Assembly: GCF_000444875.1 (NCBI RefSeq)
Contig: NC_021985.1
Location: forward strand, 6,964,170 to 7,028,169
DNA from: Streptomyces collinus Tu 365
GTDB lineage: Bacteria; Actinomycetota; Actinomycetes; Streptomycetales; Streptomycetaceae
Length of the DNA stretch: 64,000 bases
Direction of reading: 5' to 3'
The first letter of the stretch is position 1, and each line of letters begins with the position of its first letter. A program made the translations under genes and the position numbers. Shown in pieces: positions 1 through 8,802 of this stretch. The notes beneath the pieces were generated by a model, which worked only from the letters and a program-made list of their open reading frames with translations, made no database searches and was not told the DNA's origin.

Positions 1-469
1 TGTTGTAGATGACGGCGACCACGCCGCCGCCCTTGATGCCCGCGCCGGAGTAGTTCCAGATGCTGCTGGAGCTGGGCACAACGACGTACGGCAGGGACTC
101 GGCCTTCAGCGGCTTGCCGTCGGACTGGTGGAACGCGGTGTCGTCCTGGTACCAGGGGTCGCGGTCCGCGTTGCAGTTGGTGGTGCGCTGGCCGTCGCAG
201 TCGATGTCCATGTCGGCCTTCCAGAAGACCGCGCCGTTCTTGCCGCAGACGGGGACCGTGGCCGAGGTCTCGTCGTCGGTCTTGTACTTGCCGCTGGAGA
301 TCTGCGAACAGGACGTCACCTTGGCGAGCAGGTCGGCCGCGCTGACCGAGCCCTCCTGGGCGGACGTGGGCGCGGACGGGGTCGGGCCGGAGGCGTGAGC
401 GGGGAGCACTCCGGCGGCGAGAAGGGCGGCTCCGGAAGCCGCGGCGAGGGTCAGTGTTCGAAAGCGCAC
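1..469 (-). CDS. Secreted GH75 chitosanase (5' part; 3' end outside window)
   Basis: Probable extracellular endo-chitosanase that cleaves beta-1,4-glucosamine polymers. Reading leftwards from a GTG at 469, the product opens with a signal peptide of about 26 residues (basic VRFR, hydrophobic Ala/Leu core, AHA cleavage site). A mature domain follows with CSQISSGKYKTDD, VPVCGKNGAVFWKADMDIDCDGQ and PYVVVPSSSSIWNY, which I recognise as GH75 family sequence. The frame is open to the window edge, so the C-terminal part, probably with the second catalytic acid, is not seen. An AGAAGGG ribosome-binding site precedes the start. A near-perfect palindrome lies just upstream at 487-503. The GH75 call is from motif memory and fairly sure. 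Confidence 0.85.
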   Translation of the reverse strand, partial: MRFRTLTLAAASGAALLAAGVLPAHASGPTPSAPTSAQEGSVSAADLLAKVTSCSQISSGKYKTDDETSATVPVCGKNGAVFWKADMDIDCDGQRTTNCNADRDPWYQDDTAFHQSDGKPLKAESLPYVVVPSSSSIWNYSGAGIKGGGVVAVIYN

Positions 470-486
470 TGTGGGGGACCCTTCTG

Positions 487-503
487 TTAGGAAAGTTTCC
501 TTA
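487..503. promoter_or_regulatory. 17-bp near-palindrome upstream of the chitosanase
   Basis: TTAGGAAAGTTTCCTTA, with one mismatch between arms, lies about 18 bp upstream of the chitosanase start and before its ribosome-binding site. That is a position where a repressor would block transcription. Actinobacterial chitosanase genes are known to be repressed by ROK-family CsnR proteins at palindromic operators. I cannot check that this sequence matches that operator. The only ROK regulator in the window (21457-22746) lies far away beside a sugar ABC operon. Confidence 0.5.
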
Positions 504-633
504 CCGGTGCCGTACAAGGTGGCCCATGTGCATGTCCCCGTCAACCCCTCGCGAGCAACGGGCGAGCGCTGCGCCATTTGCGGGGATTTGCCCAGGGGGG
601 AAACTGGTCATGTCGAACTGGGAGGCGAATGCC

Positions 634-1245
634 ATGTTCGTGCGGACCATCTACGTGACCGGTGACCCCACGAAGATCGACGCGGCCGTCAGGGCCCTGA
701 ACACCGAGGGCCGCGACCTGCTCGAGGAACGGCCGGGCTACCGCGGAGCCGGCGTCTTCGTCGACCGGGAACTCGGCAAACTCCTCGGGGTCAGCCAGTG
801 GGACACCCCGCAGCAGCGGCACAACAGCGACCTGGTGATGCGCGAGCACCGCACCTCGATGCTGGGCCCCTTCGCGGGCACCCTGACCGTGGAGAACTTC
901 GAGTCGGTCGTCCGCCACTCCGTCCAGGCGCCCCGCGTGGGCGGCGGACTGAGCCTCACCCGGGTCGAGTTCGACCCCGCGGACGCCGACCTGTTCGCCG
1001 ACACGTTCCGAGCGACCGCGCTCCCGCGCTACGAGACCCTGCCCGGCGTGGCCAGGTCCGTCCTGCTCCTCGACCGCGAGCACGGCACCGGCCGCGTCGG
1101 CATCCTCTTCACCGACCGCGAATCGATGGCCGCGTCCCGCGGCGGCCAGGCCGCGGCCCGCCACGAGGGCGCGGCCAAGGCACACGTACGGGTCGTCGGC
1201 CTGGAGGAGTTCGAGATCGTCCACGCGGACGGCCACCTCGACTGA
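634..1245 (+). CDS. Uncharacterised protein, possibly ABM (dimeric alpha/beta barrel) fold
   Basis: A 203-residue cytoplasmic protein of unknown function. GGGAGG at 620-625 is placed correctly for the ATG at 634; an in-frame ATG at 610 would add eight residues. Two halves each have a beta-alpha-beta layout (FVRTIYVTGDPTKIDAAVRALN near the start; LTRVEFDPADADLFADTF near residue 110). This suggests a duplicated ferredoxin-like barrel as in antibiotic-biosynthesis-monooxygenase proteins. There is no signal peptide, membrane segment or Cys pair. It is transcribed away from the chitosanase and converges with the aldo/keto reductase across a tandem repeat. The fold assignment is an inference. Confidence 0.6.
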   Translation: MFVRTIYVTGDPTKIDAAVRALNTEGRDLLEERPGYRGAGVFVDRELGKLLGVSQWDTPQQRHNSDLVMREHRTSMLGPFAGTLTVENFESVVRHSVQAPRVGGGLSLTRVEFDPADADLFADTFRATALPRYETLPGVARSVLLLDREHGTGRVGILFTDRESMAASRGGQAAARHEGAAKAHVRVVGLEEFEIVHADGHLD

Positions 1246-1391
1246 AGCCACCGCCCCCGGACGGACCACCGGCCGCCCCCGGCAGCCGCGACTCGCGCGC
1301 GCCCGCATCCGAGCCCGGACAGCCGTCCGCCCCACCGCTCGGGCCGGTGACCTCGGGCGATGGGGCGGACGGACCGTGGAAGCGATCGGAC

Positions 1392-1475
1392 CACGAGGAT
1401 CAGATCACGCGGCTCAGATCACGCGGCTCAGATCACGAGGATCAGGCCGCGAGGATCAGACCGTGACGATCAGGC
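1392..1475. repeat. Tandem array of six ~14-bp units in a convergent junction
   Basis: Six head-to-tail 14-bp units with consensus CACGMGGMTCAGAT start at 1392, 1406, 1420, 1434, 1448 and 1462. Units 2 and 3 are identical and the flanking units drift. The array sits between two convergent genes, and its last unit contains the stop codon of the aldo/keto reductase. No classical hairpin terminator is visible in this 224-bp junction. Confidence 0.85.
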
Positions 1476-2306
1476 CACGTCGAACGTGGCCGGGTCCGGA
1501 CCCAGCCGCCGGTCCTCGTTCAGCGCGCGGATCGCCGCGAGGTCCTCGTCGTCCAGGCTGAAGTCGAACACCGCGATGTTCTCCTCGATCCGCGACGGCG
1601 TCACGGACTTCGGGATCACCACGTTGCCCAGCTGCAGGTGCCAGCGCAGCACGACCTGCGCCGGGGTGCGGCCGTGCTTCCGCGCGATCGCGACGATCGC
1701 GGGCACCTCCAGCAGCCCCTTGCCCTGGCCGAGCGGCGACCACGCCTCGGTCGCGATGCCCTGCTCGGCGTGCAGCTCCCGCGACACGCTCTGCTGCAGG
1801 TGAGGGTGGAGCTCGATCTGGTTGACCGCCGGCACGACCGAGGTCTCCTCGATCAGCCGGCGCAGGTGCTCGGGCAGGAAGTTGGACACGCCGATGGCCT
1901 TGGCGCGACCGTCGGCGTACAGCTTCTCGAACGCCTTGTAGGTGTCGGTGTACAGGTCACGGGACGGCAGCGGCCAGTGGATCAGATACAGGTCCACGTA
2001 GTCGAGACCCAGCTTCTCCAGCGACGCGTCGAACGCGCGCAGCGTGGAGTCGTACCCCTGGTCGCTGTTCCAGAGCTTGGTGGTGACGAAGACGTCCTCG
2101 CGGGGCAGGCCGGACGCCGCGATGGCCTTGCCGGTGCCCTCTTCGTTGCCGTAGATCGCCGCGGTGTCGATGCTGCGGTAGCCGGTCTCGAGCGCCTTGG
2201 CAACGGCCCGCTCGGCCTCGTCGTCCGGCACCTGCCAGACGCCGTAGCCCAGCTGGGGCATCTCGACACCGTTGTTCAGGATGATCGGGGGGACCTTGCT
2301 GCTCAC
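1470..2306 (-). CDS. Aldo/keto reductase
   Basis: NADPH-dependent reductase of carbonyl substrates, 278 residues, close to the AKR5-like 2,5-diketo-D-gluconate reductase type. The catalytic tetrad is intact: Asp47 and Tyr52 in SIDTAAIYGNEE, Lys77 in TTKLWN and His110 in LIHWP. The cofactor-site motif PKSVTPSRIEEN lies near residue 235. The ATG at 2306 gives the standard N-terminus (PPIILNNGVEMPQLGYGVWQV). It is followed on the same strand, about 90 bp away, by the acyl-CoA ligase, but no shared operon is evident. Substrate cannot be predicted. Confidence 0.93.
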   Translation of the reverse strand: MSSKVPPIILNNGVEMPQLGYGVWQVPDDEAERAVAKALETGYRSIDTAAIYGNEEGTGKAIAASGLPREDVFVTTKLWNSDQGYDSTLRAFDASLEKLGLDYVDLYLIHWPLPSRDLYTDTYKAFEKLYADGRAKAIGVSNFLPEHLRRLIEETSVVPAVNQIELHPHLQQSVSRELHAEQGIATEAWSPLGQGKGLLEVPAIVAIARKHGRTPAQVVLRWHLQLGNVVIPKSVTPSRIEENIAVFDFSLDDEDLAAIRALNEDRRLGPDPATFDVA

Positions 2307-2398
2307 GAGCTCGTTGATCCTTCGGTTGTCGACAGGTGGTACTCACATGGTCAACGATCACGGGCCCCGATGTATTCCGGACGGGCCGATCCGTGCGC

Positions 2399-4222
2399 TC
2401 AGGCCCGGTACAGGGCCTCGACCTCGTTCTCGTACGCCTTCTCGATCGCCTTCCGCTTCAGCTTCAGCGACGGCGTCAGCAGGCCGTGCTCCTCGGTGAA
2501 CGGCTGCGCCAGGATGCGGAAGGTGCGGATCGACTCGGCCTGCGACACGAGCGTGTTGGCGGCCACGACCGCCCGCCGCACCTCCGTCTCCAGATCCGGG
2601 TCGCGCACCAGCTGCACCGGGCTCAGCCGGGGCTTGCCGCGCATCTGCAGCCAGTGCTCCACGGCCTCCTGGTCCAGGGTGACCAACGCCGCGATGTACG
2701 GCCGGTCGTTGCCGACCACGATGCACTGGTTGACCAGCGGATGGTCGCGGACCCGCTCCTCCAGGACACCGGGCGAGACGCTCTTGCCGCCGGAGGTCAC
2801 CAGGATCTCCTTCTTGCGGCCCGTGATGGTCAGATAGCCGTCCTCGTCCAGGGCGCCGAGGTCGCCGGTGGCCAGCCAGCCGTCGTGCAGGGTGGCGTCG
2901 GTGGCCTTCTGGTTGTTCAGGTAGCCCTGGAAGACGTTGCCGCCGCGCAGCCAGATCTCCCCGTCGTCCGCGAGGTGCACGGTGACTCCCGGGATGGCCT
3001 GCCCGACCGTGCCGTACCGGGTGCGCTCCGGCGGGTTGGCGGTCGCCGCCGCCGTCGACTCGGTCAGCCCGTAACCCTCGTAGATCTGCACGCCCGCACC
3101 CGCGAAGAACAGCCCCAGCCGGCGGTCCATCGCCGAACCACCGGACATCGCATTCCGTATACGGCCGCCCATCGCCGCCCGGACCTTCGCATACACGAGC
3201 TTGTCGAACAGCTGGTGCTGCATCCGCAGCGCCGCCGACGGCCCCGGACCGGTGCCCCACGCCTTGGCCTCGACGGCGTCGGCGTACTTCACGGCGATGT
3301 CGACCGCCTTCTCGAACGGCCCCGCCTTGCCCTCCCTCTCCGCCTTGCGGCGGGAGGCGTTGAACACCTTCTCGAAGATGTACGGCACCGCCAGGATGAA
3401 CGTCGGCCGGAACGCCTGCAGGTCGGGCAGCAGAGCCGTGGCGTTCAGCTGCGGCTGGTGCCCGAGCCGCACCCCGCCGCGCATGGCGGCCACCTCCACC
3501 ATCCGTCCGAAGACGTGCGCCAGCGGCAGGAACAGCAGCGTGGACGCCTCGTCGCCCTTCTTGGAGTGGAACACCGGCTCCCAACGCTCCATGACGGTGT
3601 CCGCCTCGAACATGAAGTTGCCGTGCGAGATCACACAGCCCTTGGGCCGGCCGGTGGTGCCCGAGGTGTAGATGATCGTGGCGACCGACTCGGGGGTGAC
3701 CGCCTCCCGGTGCCGGTGGACCATCTCGTCGTCCAGGTGCGCGCCCGCGTCGTACAGCTCCTGCACACAGCCCGAGTCCAGCTGCCACAGCTCCCGCAGC
3801 CTCGGCAGCCGGTCGATGACCGTCGCGATCGTCATGGCGTGGTCCTCGTGCTCCACGATCGCCGCGGACACCTCGGCGTCGTACAGCATCCAGAAGCACT
3901 GCTCCGCCGACGACGTCGGGTAGACGGGCACCACCTGGGCGCCGATCGTCCACAGGGCGAAGTCGAAGAGGGTCCACTCGTAGCGCGTGCGGGACATGAT
4001 CGCGACCCGGTCGCCGAACCGGATGCCCCGGGCCAGCAGCCCCTTGGCCAGCGCGAGCACCTCGTCGCGGAACTCCGCCGAGGTCACGTCCCGCCACTGC
4101 CCCGATGCGTCCTTGCGGCCCAGCGCGACGTGCAGGGGGTCCCGCCCGGCATGCTCGAAGACGGCGTCGGCCAGACCGCCCACCGGCGGTGCCGACGTCG
4201 ACGGAGGGGTGGTGAACTCGCG
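2399..4222 (-). CDS. Long-chain acyl-CoA synthetase (AMP-forming)
   Basis: Activates fatty acids to acyl-CoA via an acyl-adenylate. The adenylate-forming fold is complete: P-loop IIYTSGTTGRPKG at about 184-196, GYGLTES at about 384-390, and the hinge region DGWLATGDLGALDEDGYLTITGRKKEI toward the C-terminus. From the TTG at 4222 it has 607 residues and begins LREFTTPP, as related Streptomyces proteins do, with GGGGAG six bases upstream. A GTG at 4258 and longer forms up to 4345 are alternative starts. It lies downstream of the LysR gene on the same strand, with more than 200 bp between them, so it is probably separately transcribed. Confidence 0.9.
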   Translation of the reverse strand, partial: REFTTPPSTSAPPVGGLADAVFEHAGRDPLHVALGRKDASGQWRDVTSAEFRDEVLALAKGLLARGIRFGDRVAIMSRTRYEWTLFDFALWTIGAQVVPVYPTSSAEQCFWMLYDAEVSAAIVEHEDHAMTIATVIDRLPRLRELWQLDSGCVQELYDAGAHLDDEMVHRHREAVTPESVATIIYTSGTTGRPKGCVISHGNFMFEADTVMERWEPVFHSKKGDEASTLLFLPLAHVFGRMVEVAAMRGGVRLGHQPQLNATALLPDLQAFRPTFILAVPYIFEKVFNASRRKAEREGKAGPFEKAVDIAVKYADAVEAKAWGTGPGPSAALRMQHQLFDKLVYAKVRAAMGGRIRNAMSGGSAMDRRLGLFFAGAGVQIYEGYGLTESTAAATANPPERTRYGTVGQAIPGVTVHLADDGEIWLRGGNVFQGYLNNQKATDATLHDGWLATGDLGALDEDGYLTITGRKKEILVTSGGKSVSPGVLEERVRDHPLVNQCIVVGNDRPYIAALVTLDQEAVEHWLQMRGKPRLSPVQLVRDPDLETEVRRAVVAANTLVSQAESIRTFRILAQPFTEEHGLLTPSLKLKRKAIEKAYENEVEALYRA

Positions 4223-4455
4223 CAAACCTCGCTCCCCGTTTCCTCGCTTTTCGGTCACGCCCGTGGTGCTCCGCTCAGCGCCGTGAAAGCTACCCCACCC
4301 GTTCGCCGGGCGGGAGGGGTAAGGAAACCGAGCAAACCTCGCCATCCTCCCGGCCCACGGCCGGAAAATACCCTCACATGCGGAAGGGTCGGACAGAATA
4401 CTTACGGGTCAGTAAGTTTCGGTGCCGTAATCTCCACCGAATCTGTACGACCCGA

Positions 4456-5361
4456 TTACCGGCCATGCTCCTGTCCGCGCAGGCCGCCCGCCTGCCGCTG
4501 CCCCGCGCGCAACCGGTCCCCGCCCGCCAGGATCGCCGACGCCAGCGCGTCCGCCGCGCCCTGCGCCGCCCCCGGACGCCGCCCGTGCACCAGCACGAAA
4601 TCGACCCTGCCCAACTCGGGCAGCCCGGCCCGCTCCGGCACCCGGAACAGCCCCGGCGGGATCAGCCGCCGCGAGTGCGCCATCACCCCGAGCCCGGCAC
4701 GCGCGGCGGCGATCAGACCGTTCAGGCTGCCGCTCGTGCACACGATCCGCCACGGCCGCCCCTGCTCCTCCAGCACCTCGAGGGCCCGGGCCCGGGTGAT
4801 GCCGGGCGGCGGGTACACGATCAACGGCACCGGCCGGCCGGCCTCCAGACGCAGCTGCCCGGAACCGATCCACACCAGGTCGTCGCGCCACACCAGCTCA
4901 CCGCGCGGGTCCTCGGACCGACGCTTGGCCAGCACCAGGTCCAGCTTCCCCGCCGCCAGCTGCTCGTGCAGGGTGCCCGACAGCTCCACCGTCAGCTCCA
5001 GATCGACCTCGGGATGGTCCTGCCGGAACCCCTCCAGGATCTCCGGCAGCCGCGTGAGCACGAAGTCCTCCGACGCGCCGAACCGCAGCCGCCCCCGCAC
5101 CCGGGTGCCCGTGAAGAACGCCGTCGCCTGCTCGTGCACCTCCAGCAGCCTGCGGGCGAAGCCCAGCATGGCCTCGCCGTCCTCGGTCAGCTCCACCGCG
5201 TGCGTGTCCCGCAGGAACAGCCGGCGGCCGGCCGCGTCCTCCAGCCGGCGCACGTGCTGGCTGACCGTCGACTGCCGCAGACCCAGCCGACGGGCCGCCT
5301 GCGTGAAGCTGAGCGTCTGCGCCACCGCGAGGAAGGTGCGCAGGTGAGTGGGGTCGTACAC
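4456..5361 (-). CDS. LysR-family transcriptional regulator
   Basis: A 301-residue LTTR. The N-terminal winged helix-turn-helix spans residues 1-60 (LRTFLAVAQTLSFTQAARRLGLRQSTVSQHVRRLEDAAG), followed by the type 2 periplasmic-binding-fold effector domain. Translation starts at a GTG at 5361. It is divergent from the BASS-family transporter at 5562, the usual arrangement for an LTTR controlling its neighbour, so it probably regulates that transporter in response to a small, perhaps carboxylate, effector (inference). The 200-bp divergent region should hold its binding sites. Confidence 0.93.
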   Translation of the reverse strand: MYDPTHLRTFLAVAQTLSFTQAARRLGLRQSTVSQHVRRLEDAAGRRLFLRDTHAVELTEDGEAMLGFARRLLEVHEQATAFFTGTRVRGRLRFGASEDFVLTRLPEILEGFRQDHPEVDLELTVELSGTLHEQLAAGKLDLVLAKRRSEDPRGELVWRDDLVWIGSGQLRLEAGRPVPLIVYPPPGITRARALEVLEEQGRPWRIVCTSGSLNGLIAAARAGLGVMAHSRRLIPPGLFRVPERAGLPELGRVDFVLVHGRRPGAAQGAADALASAILAGGDRLRAGQRQAGGLRGQEHGR

Positions 5362-5484
5362 GCCCGCAGCCTAACGCCGTCCATCACGGAACGCGATGAC
5401 AGTCAGAGCGGTATGCCGGATTCCCGATCGAGGCGCCGGGATGGACCATGGAGGCGGTGGAAGGGCTTGCGGGCCCGCCCGTCC

Positions 5485-5533
5485 GACCCGACTCGGCGAC
5501 CCGGCGGGTACCCGACGCGGCGACCCGACGGGC
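5485..5533. repeat. Short imperfect direct repeat upstream of the transporter gene
   Basis: Two copies of a roughly 22-bp segment built on CCCGACnCGGCGACCCGnCGGG follow one another about 30 bp upstream of the transporter start, inside the LysR/BASS divergent region. Similar copies in this place could be regulator-binding sites or simple drift. I cannot tell which. Confidence 0.45.
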
Positions 5534-5561
5534 ACGAACCGACGAAAGTGAGTGGAGCACC

Positions 5562-6596
5562 GTGACACGCCTGCGCTGGCCGAGCTGGATGCCGGTCGAC
5601 CCCTACATCGTGCTGCTGCTCGGCACCGTGGGCCTCGCCGCGCTCTTCCCCGCCCACGGCACCGGCGCCGACGTGGCCTCCGGCGCGTCCACCGCCGCGA
5701 TCGCCTTCCTTTTCTTCCTCTACGGCGCCCGCCTCTCCACCCGCGAGGCCATGGACGGCCTGCGGCACTGGCGGCTCCACCTCACCGTCCTGGCCTGCAC
5801 CTTCCTCGTCTTCCCGGTCCTGGGCCTGGCCGCCCGCGGCCTGGTGCCGATGGTGCTGACCCAGCCGCTCTACCAGGGCCTGCTCTTCCTGACCCTGGTG
5901 CCCTCCACCATCCAGTCGTCGATCGCGTTCACCTCGATCGCCCGCGGAAACGTGCCTGCCGCCATCTGCGCCGGCTCCTTCTCCTCCCTGGTCGGCATCC
6001 TCGTCACCCCGCTGCTCGCGGCCGTGCTGCTCGGCGGCAGCGGCGGCGGGTTCTCCGCCGACTCCCTCGTCAAGATCGTGCTCCAGCTGCTGGTGCCGTT
6101 CCTCGCCGGCCAGGTGCTGCGCCGCTGGATCGGCGGCTTCGTCGCCCGGCACAAGAAGGTCCTCGGCCTCGTCGACCGCGGCTCCATCCTGCTCGTCGTC
6201 TACACCGCGTTCAGCGAAGGCATGACCCGCGGCATCTGGCACCAGGTCAGCCCCGCCCGGCTCGGCGCGCTGCTCGGCGTCGAGGCCGTCCTGCTGGCCG
6301 TCATGCTGGGCCTGACCTGGTACGGCGGCCGGATGCTCGGCTTCCCCCGGGAGGACCGGATCGCCATCCAGTTCGCCGGCTCGAAGAAGTCCCTCGCCTC
6401 CGGCCTGCCGATGGCCAGCGTCCTGTTCGGCGCCCACGCCTCCCTGGCCGTGCTGCCGCTGATGCTCTTCCACCAGATGCAGCTCATGGTCTGCGCGGTC
6501 ATCGCCAAGCGGCGCGCCCGCGACCCGGAGGCGGCCGGGGAACCCGCCGGGCCGGCCGCGGCATCCCGCGCCACGGTCGGCACCGGCTCCCGCTGA
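5562..6596 (+). CDS. Bile acid:sodium symporter family (BASS/SBF-like) transporter
   Basis: Integral membrane transporter of 344 residues with about ten hydrophobic segments. TVGLAALFPAHG and IAFLFFLYGARLS near the N-terminus, VPSTIQSSIAFTSIARGN near residue 110, and FAGSKKSLASGLPMASVLFG near residue 275 mark the SBF-like (YfeH-type) branch. The chosen start is GTG 5562 with a nearby GGAG. The frame is open back to 5448, but that leader is Arg/Pro-rich and unlike a transporter N-terminus. It is divergent from the LysR gene. The substrate is unknown; sodium-coupled uptake of an organic anion is the family norm. Confidence 0.88.
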   Translation: MTRLRWPSWMPVDPYIVLLLGTVGLAALFPAHGTGADVASGASTAAIAFLFFLYGARLSTREAMDGLRHWRLHLTVLACTFLVFPVLGLAARGLVPMVLTQPLYQGLLFLTLVPSTIQSSIAFTSIARGNVPAAICAGSFSSLVGILVTPLLAAVLLGGSGGGFSADSLVKIVLQLLVPFLAGQVLRRWIGGFVARHKKVLGLVDRGSILLVVYTAFSEGMTRGIWHQVSPARLGALLGVEAVLLAVMLGLTWYGGRMLGFPREDRIAIQFAGSKKSLASGLPMASVLFGAHASLAVLPLMLFHQMQLMVCAVIAKRRARDPEAAGEPAGPAAASRATVGTGSR

Positions 6597-6639
6597 GACC
6601 TCCCCGCACCCGCTGAGCCGCGCCCGGGGCCGGTGCGCG

Positions 6640-8523
6640 TCAGCCGGAGACCCGGTCCAGCGGCAGCCACAGCACGGTGTCCTTGAGGAACGGCGGCGCC
6701 TTCGGGTCGGACAGCTCCTCGTCGGTCAGCGCCCGGTCCCACACATGCACCTCGTCGATCGCACCGGTGAAGAAGGCCCGGCTGTCGACACGCTGGCCGA
6801 TGTGCACCCCGAAGGGCGAGTTACGGCTGACGGAACCCGGTACACCGGCGACGGTCGACCGCATACCGTCGACCGTCAACGACAACGCGTCGGCCGACCG
6901 GCGCAGCACCAGGTGGTGCCAGGCGCCGTCGTTGTAGGCGTCGGCGGTCCGCACGTACGCGGTCTGCGGCGCCGCGGCGCCGTCGCGCACCGTGATGAGC
7001 CCCTGGAGGCGGTGGTTCGCGGGTTCGCCGCGCACCCAGACCTGCGGCTGGCTGGTGCCGACACCGCCCATCCACAGCAGGGGCTGCTCCCCGGTGCCGG
7101 CCGTGTACCGGAACCACAGGGACGCGGTGAAGTCGCCGCCGCCCAGCAACAGCCCGGGCCGGTACGGCAGGCGTACGGCGTCGTCGGCGCCGTCGAACTC
7201 CAGCGCGCCCCCGGACACGCCGTCCGTCTCCCGGGCACCGCCCAGCACCGCGGCCGGCCGGGCGCGCGGGGCGAGGTCGGCGGTGCGCGGGTCCGGGCCG
7301 CGGCGCGGGGCGAGCCAGTCCTCGGTGAAGCGGGCGAAGCGGATCTCGTCACGCGCGTCGACCGCGCCGCCCTCGTACAGCAGGCCCACGGTGTCGCGGT
7401 CGGCGCGCACCAGGTCGGAGTAGCCGGACCAGTCGGTGGTGACGACCGTGCCGCGGTCCACGCTGTCCCAGGTGCGGCCGCCGTCGTAGGAGGAGCGGAC
7501 CATCATCGTGCGGCGCCGGTCGGGGTCGGCGGGGCAGGAGAGCAGGATGCGGTCGCCCAGGCGCAGCATCGAACCCTGGACCTGCGGGGCGTAGAGGTCC
7601 GGCAGCCCGCGGAAGGGGGCGGTGAAGCTGCCACCGCCGTCCCAGCTGACGGCCTGGGTGCGGTGGCCGAGGTCGGTGCCGTCCTGCTCGCGGCCGCTGA
7701 CCAGGACCGAGCCGTCGGCGCGCTCGGCGAGGGTCAGCTCGGAGGGCTTCTGCCGGAAGGTGCCGTCGGCGGCGACGGGCCAGGTGTCGGTGGCGCCGAT
7801 CCGCCAGTGGCCGCCGTGGTCGTCGCTGACGACGAGCGCGGCGTGGTTGGCGGTGACCCGGCTGCCGTCCCAGGTCTCGGTGTTGACGCCGAAGACCAGC
7901 CGGCCCGCGTACCGGCCGCGGGTGAGCTGGATGCCGTGCACCGGACCGGTCGCGTACCAGGAGTTCCAGTCGGCGGGCAGGATCTCGGGGCTCAGGTCGC
8001 GCGGCGCCGACCAGGTCTGCCCGTCGTCGTCGCTGTACTGCAGATGCGGGGTGCGGTCGCAGGGGACCGAGCAACTCGCGCTGTCCGTACGGCCGGTGTT
8101 GTACGTCTCCGCCAGCCAGATCCGGCCGGTCTCCCGGTCCACGACGGGCGCCGGGTTGCCGTGCGTGTCGCCCGCGCCCTCGTTGACCACCCGCAGCGGG
8201 CCCCAGGTGCGGCCGCCGTCCGTGGAACGCTTGACCACGATGTCGATGTCCGCCGCGTCACCGCAGTTCAGCACCCGCCCCTCGGCGAACGCCAGCAGCG
8301 TGCCGTCCGTGCTCCGCACGACCGCCGGGATGCGGAAACAGGCGTATCCGGGGTCCTGGGACGCCTTGAAGAGGACCTGCTGCTCGAACTCGGCTGCGGG
8401 CGAGCCGGCGCCCGCGTGGGCGTGCGCCGGGTGGGGGGAGACGAGCGGGAGCGCCACCAGCGCCGCCGTGGTGAGGACGGTGGCCGGCACGGACCCGAGA
8501 CGGGCGCGGAGACCTGACGGCAT
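6640..8523 (-). CDS. Secreted exo-alpha-sialidase (GH33) with C-terminal LamG-like domain
   Basis: Extracellular enzyme releasing terminal sialic acids, 627 residues. The signal peptide ends near PAHAHA, about residue 36. The six-bladed propeller carries the FRIP motif (CFRIPAVV) with the arginine of the carboxylate triad and several Asp-box repeats (STDGGRTW, SDDDGQTW, SDDHGGHW, SYDGGRTW). SGYSDLVRAD probably supplies the catalytic Tyr. After about residue 430 there is a concanavalin/LamG-like module (ALEFDGADDAVRLPY, GAIDEVHVWDRALTDEEL) probably used for glycan binding. ATG 8523 is chosen because it begins the signal peptide. A copy of the window's recurring 24-bp palindrome lies inside the LamG part. 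Confidence 0.92.
   Translation of the reverse strand: MPSGLRARLGSVPATVLTTAALVALPLVSPHPAHAHAGAGSPAAEFEQQVLFKASQDPGYACFRIPAVVRSTDGTLLAFAEGRVLNCGDAADIDIVVKRSTDGGRTWGPLRVVNEGAGDTHGNPAPVVDRETGRIWLAETYNTGRTDSASCSVPCDRTPHLQYSDDDGQTWSAPRDLSPEILPADWNSWYATGPVHGIQLTRGRYAGRLVFGVNTETWDGSRVTANHAALVVSDDHGGHWRIGATDTWPVAADGTFRQKPSELTLAERADGSVLVSGREQDGTDLGHRTQAVSWDGGGSFTAPFRGLPDLYAPQVQGSMLRLGDRILLSCPADPDRRRTMMVRSSYDGGRTWDSVDRGTVVTTDWSGYSDLVRADRDTVGLLYEGGAVDARDEIRFARFTEDWLAPRRGPDPRTADLAPRARPAAVLGGARETDGVSGGALEFDGADDAVRLPYRPGLLLGGGDFTASLWFRYTAGTGEQPLLWMGGVGTSQPQVWVRGEPANHRLQGLITVRDGAAAPQTAYVRTADAYNDGAWHHLVLRRSADALSLTVDGMRSTVAGVPGSVSRNSPFGVHIGQRVDSRAFFTGAIDEVHVWDRALTDEELSDPKAPPFLKDTVLWLPLDRVSG
6852..6875. repeat. 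24-bp palindromic element inside the sialidase gene (copy A)
   Basis: A nearly perfect inverted repeat with outer arms CGGTCGAC and GTCGACCG around a short core. On the minus strand it differs from the element at 40814-40837 at only two of 24 positions. It is read in the same frame in both host genes, giving TVD-x-x-RST. See the matching finding. Confidence 0.8.
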
Positions 8524-8547
8524 GGAACGACCTGCCCTTCGGTGGCC

Positions 8548-8585
8548 GGACATCCGGACGTCCGGACATCCCACGTCCGATGTCC
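8548..8585. promoter_or_regulatory. Cluster of GGACAT/ATGTCC palindromes upstream of the sialidase
   Basis: The 280-bp divergent gap between the sialidase and the isochorismatase gene carries a perfect 14-bp palindrome, TCCGGACGTCCGGA, at 8553-8566. It is flanked by GGACAT at 8548 and 8564 and by an inverted ATGTCC at 8580. The cluster lies 25-60 bp upstream of the sialidase start, where an operator would be expected. No regulator gene is adjacent. Confidence 0.45.
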
Positions 8586-8802
8586 GTCCCCATGAAGGTA
8601 GTTGTGGCCCCGCCGCCCCACAATAAGCGTGCACCGCATGGAGCACGCGGCTTCAGGGAACCGCCTCACCCGTGGCGAAGGGGCCACCCACCGGACCTGG
8701 GAGGCGTTGCTCGCCCCCTGACGACCGCCGAACCCGATCAGTTCACACGCCTGTTGATCCGGATTTCCGCCACGGACGGCTGACGGCGGCTAACGTTCCG
8801 TC

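Noticed and set aside
2336..5347. Very long plus-strand open frame of about 1000 codons
   Set aside because: It is antisense to the acyl-CoA ligase and LysR genes. The product is Arg/Gln/His-rich with no domain, the usual shadow frame of high-GC coding DNA.
5403..6473. Minus-strand frame opposite the BASS transporter
   Set aside because: Gly/Asp/Gln-rich shadow; the transporter on the plus strand has clear family motifs.
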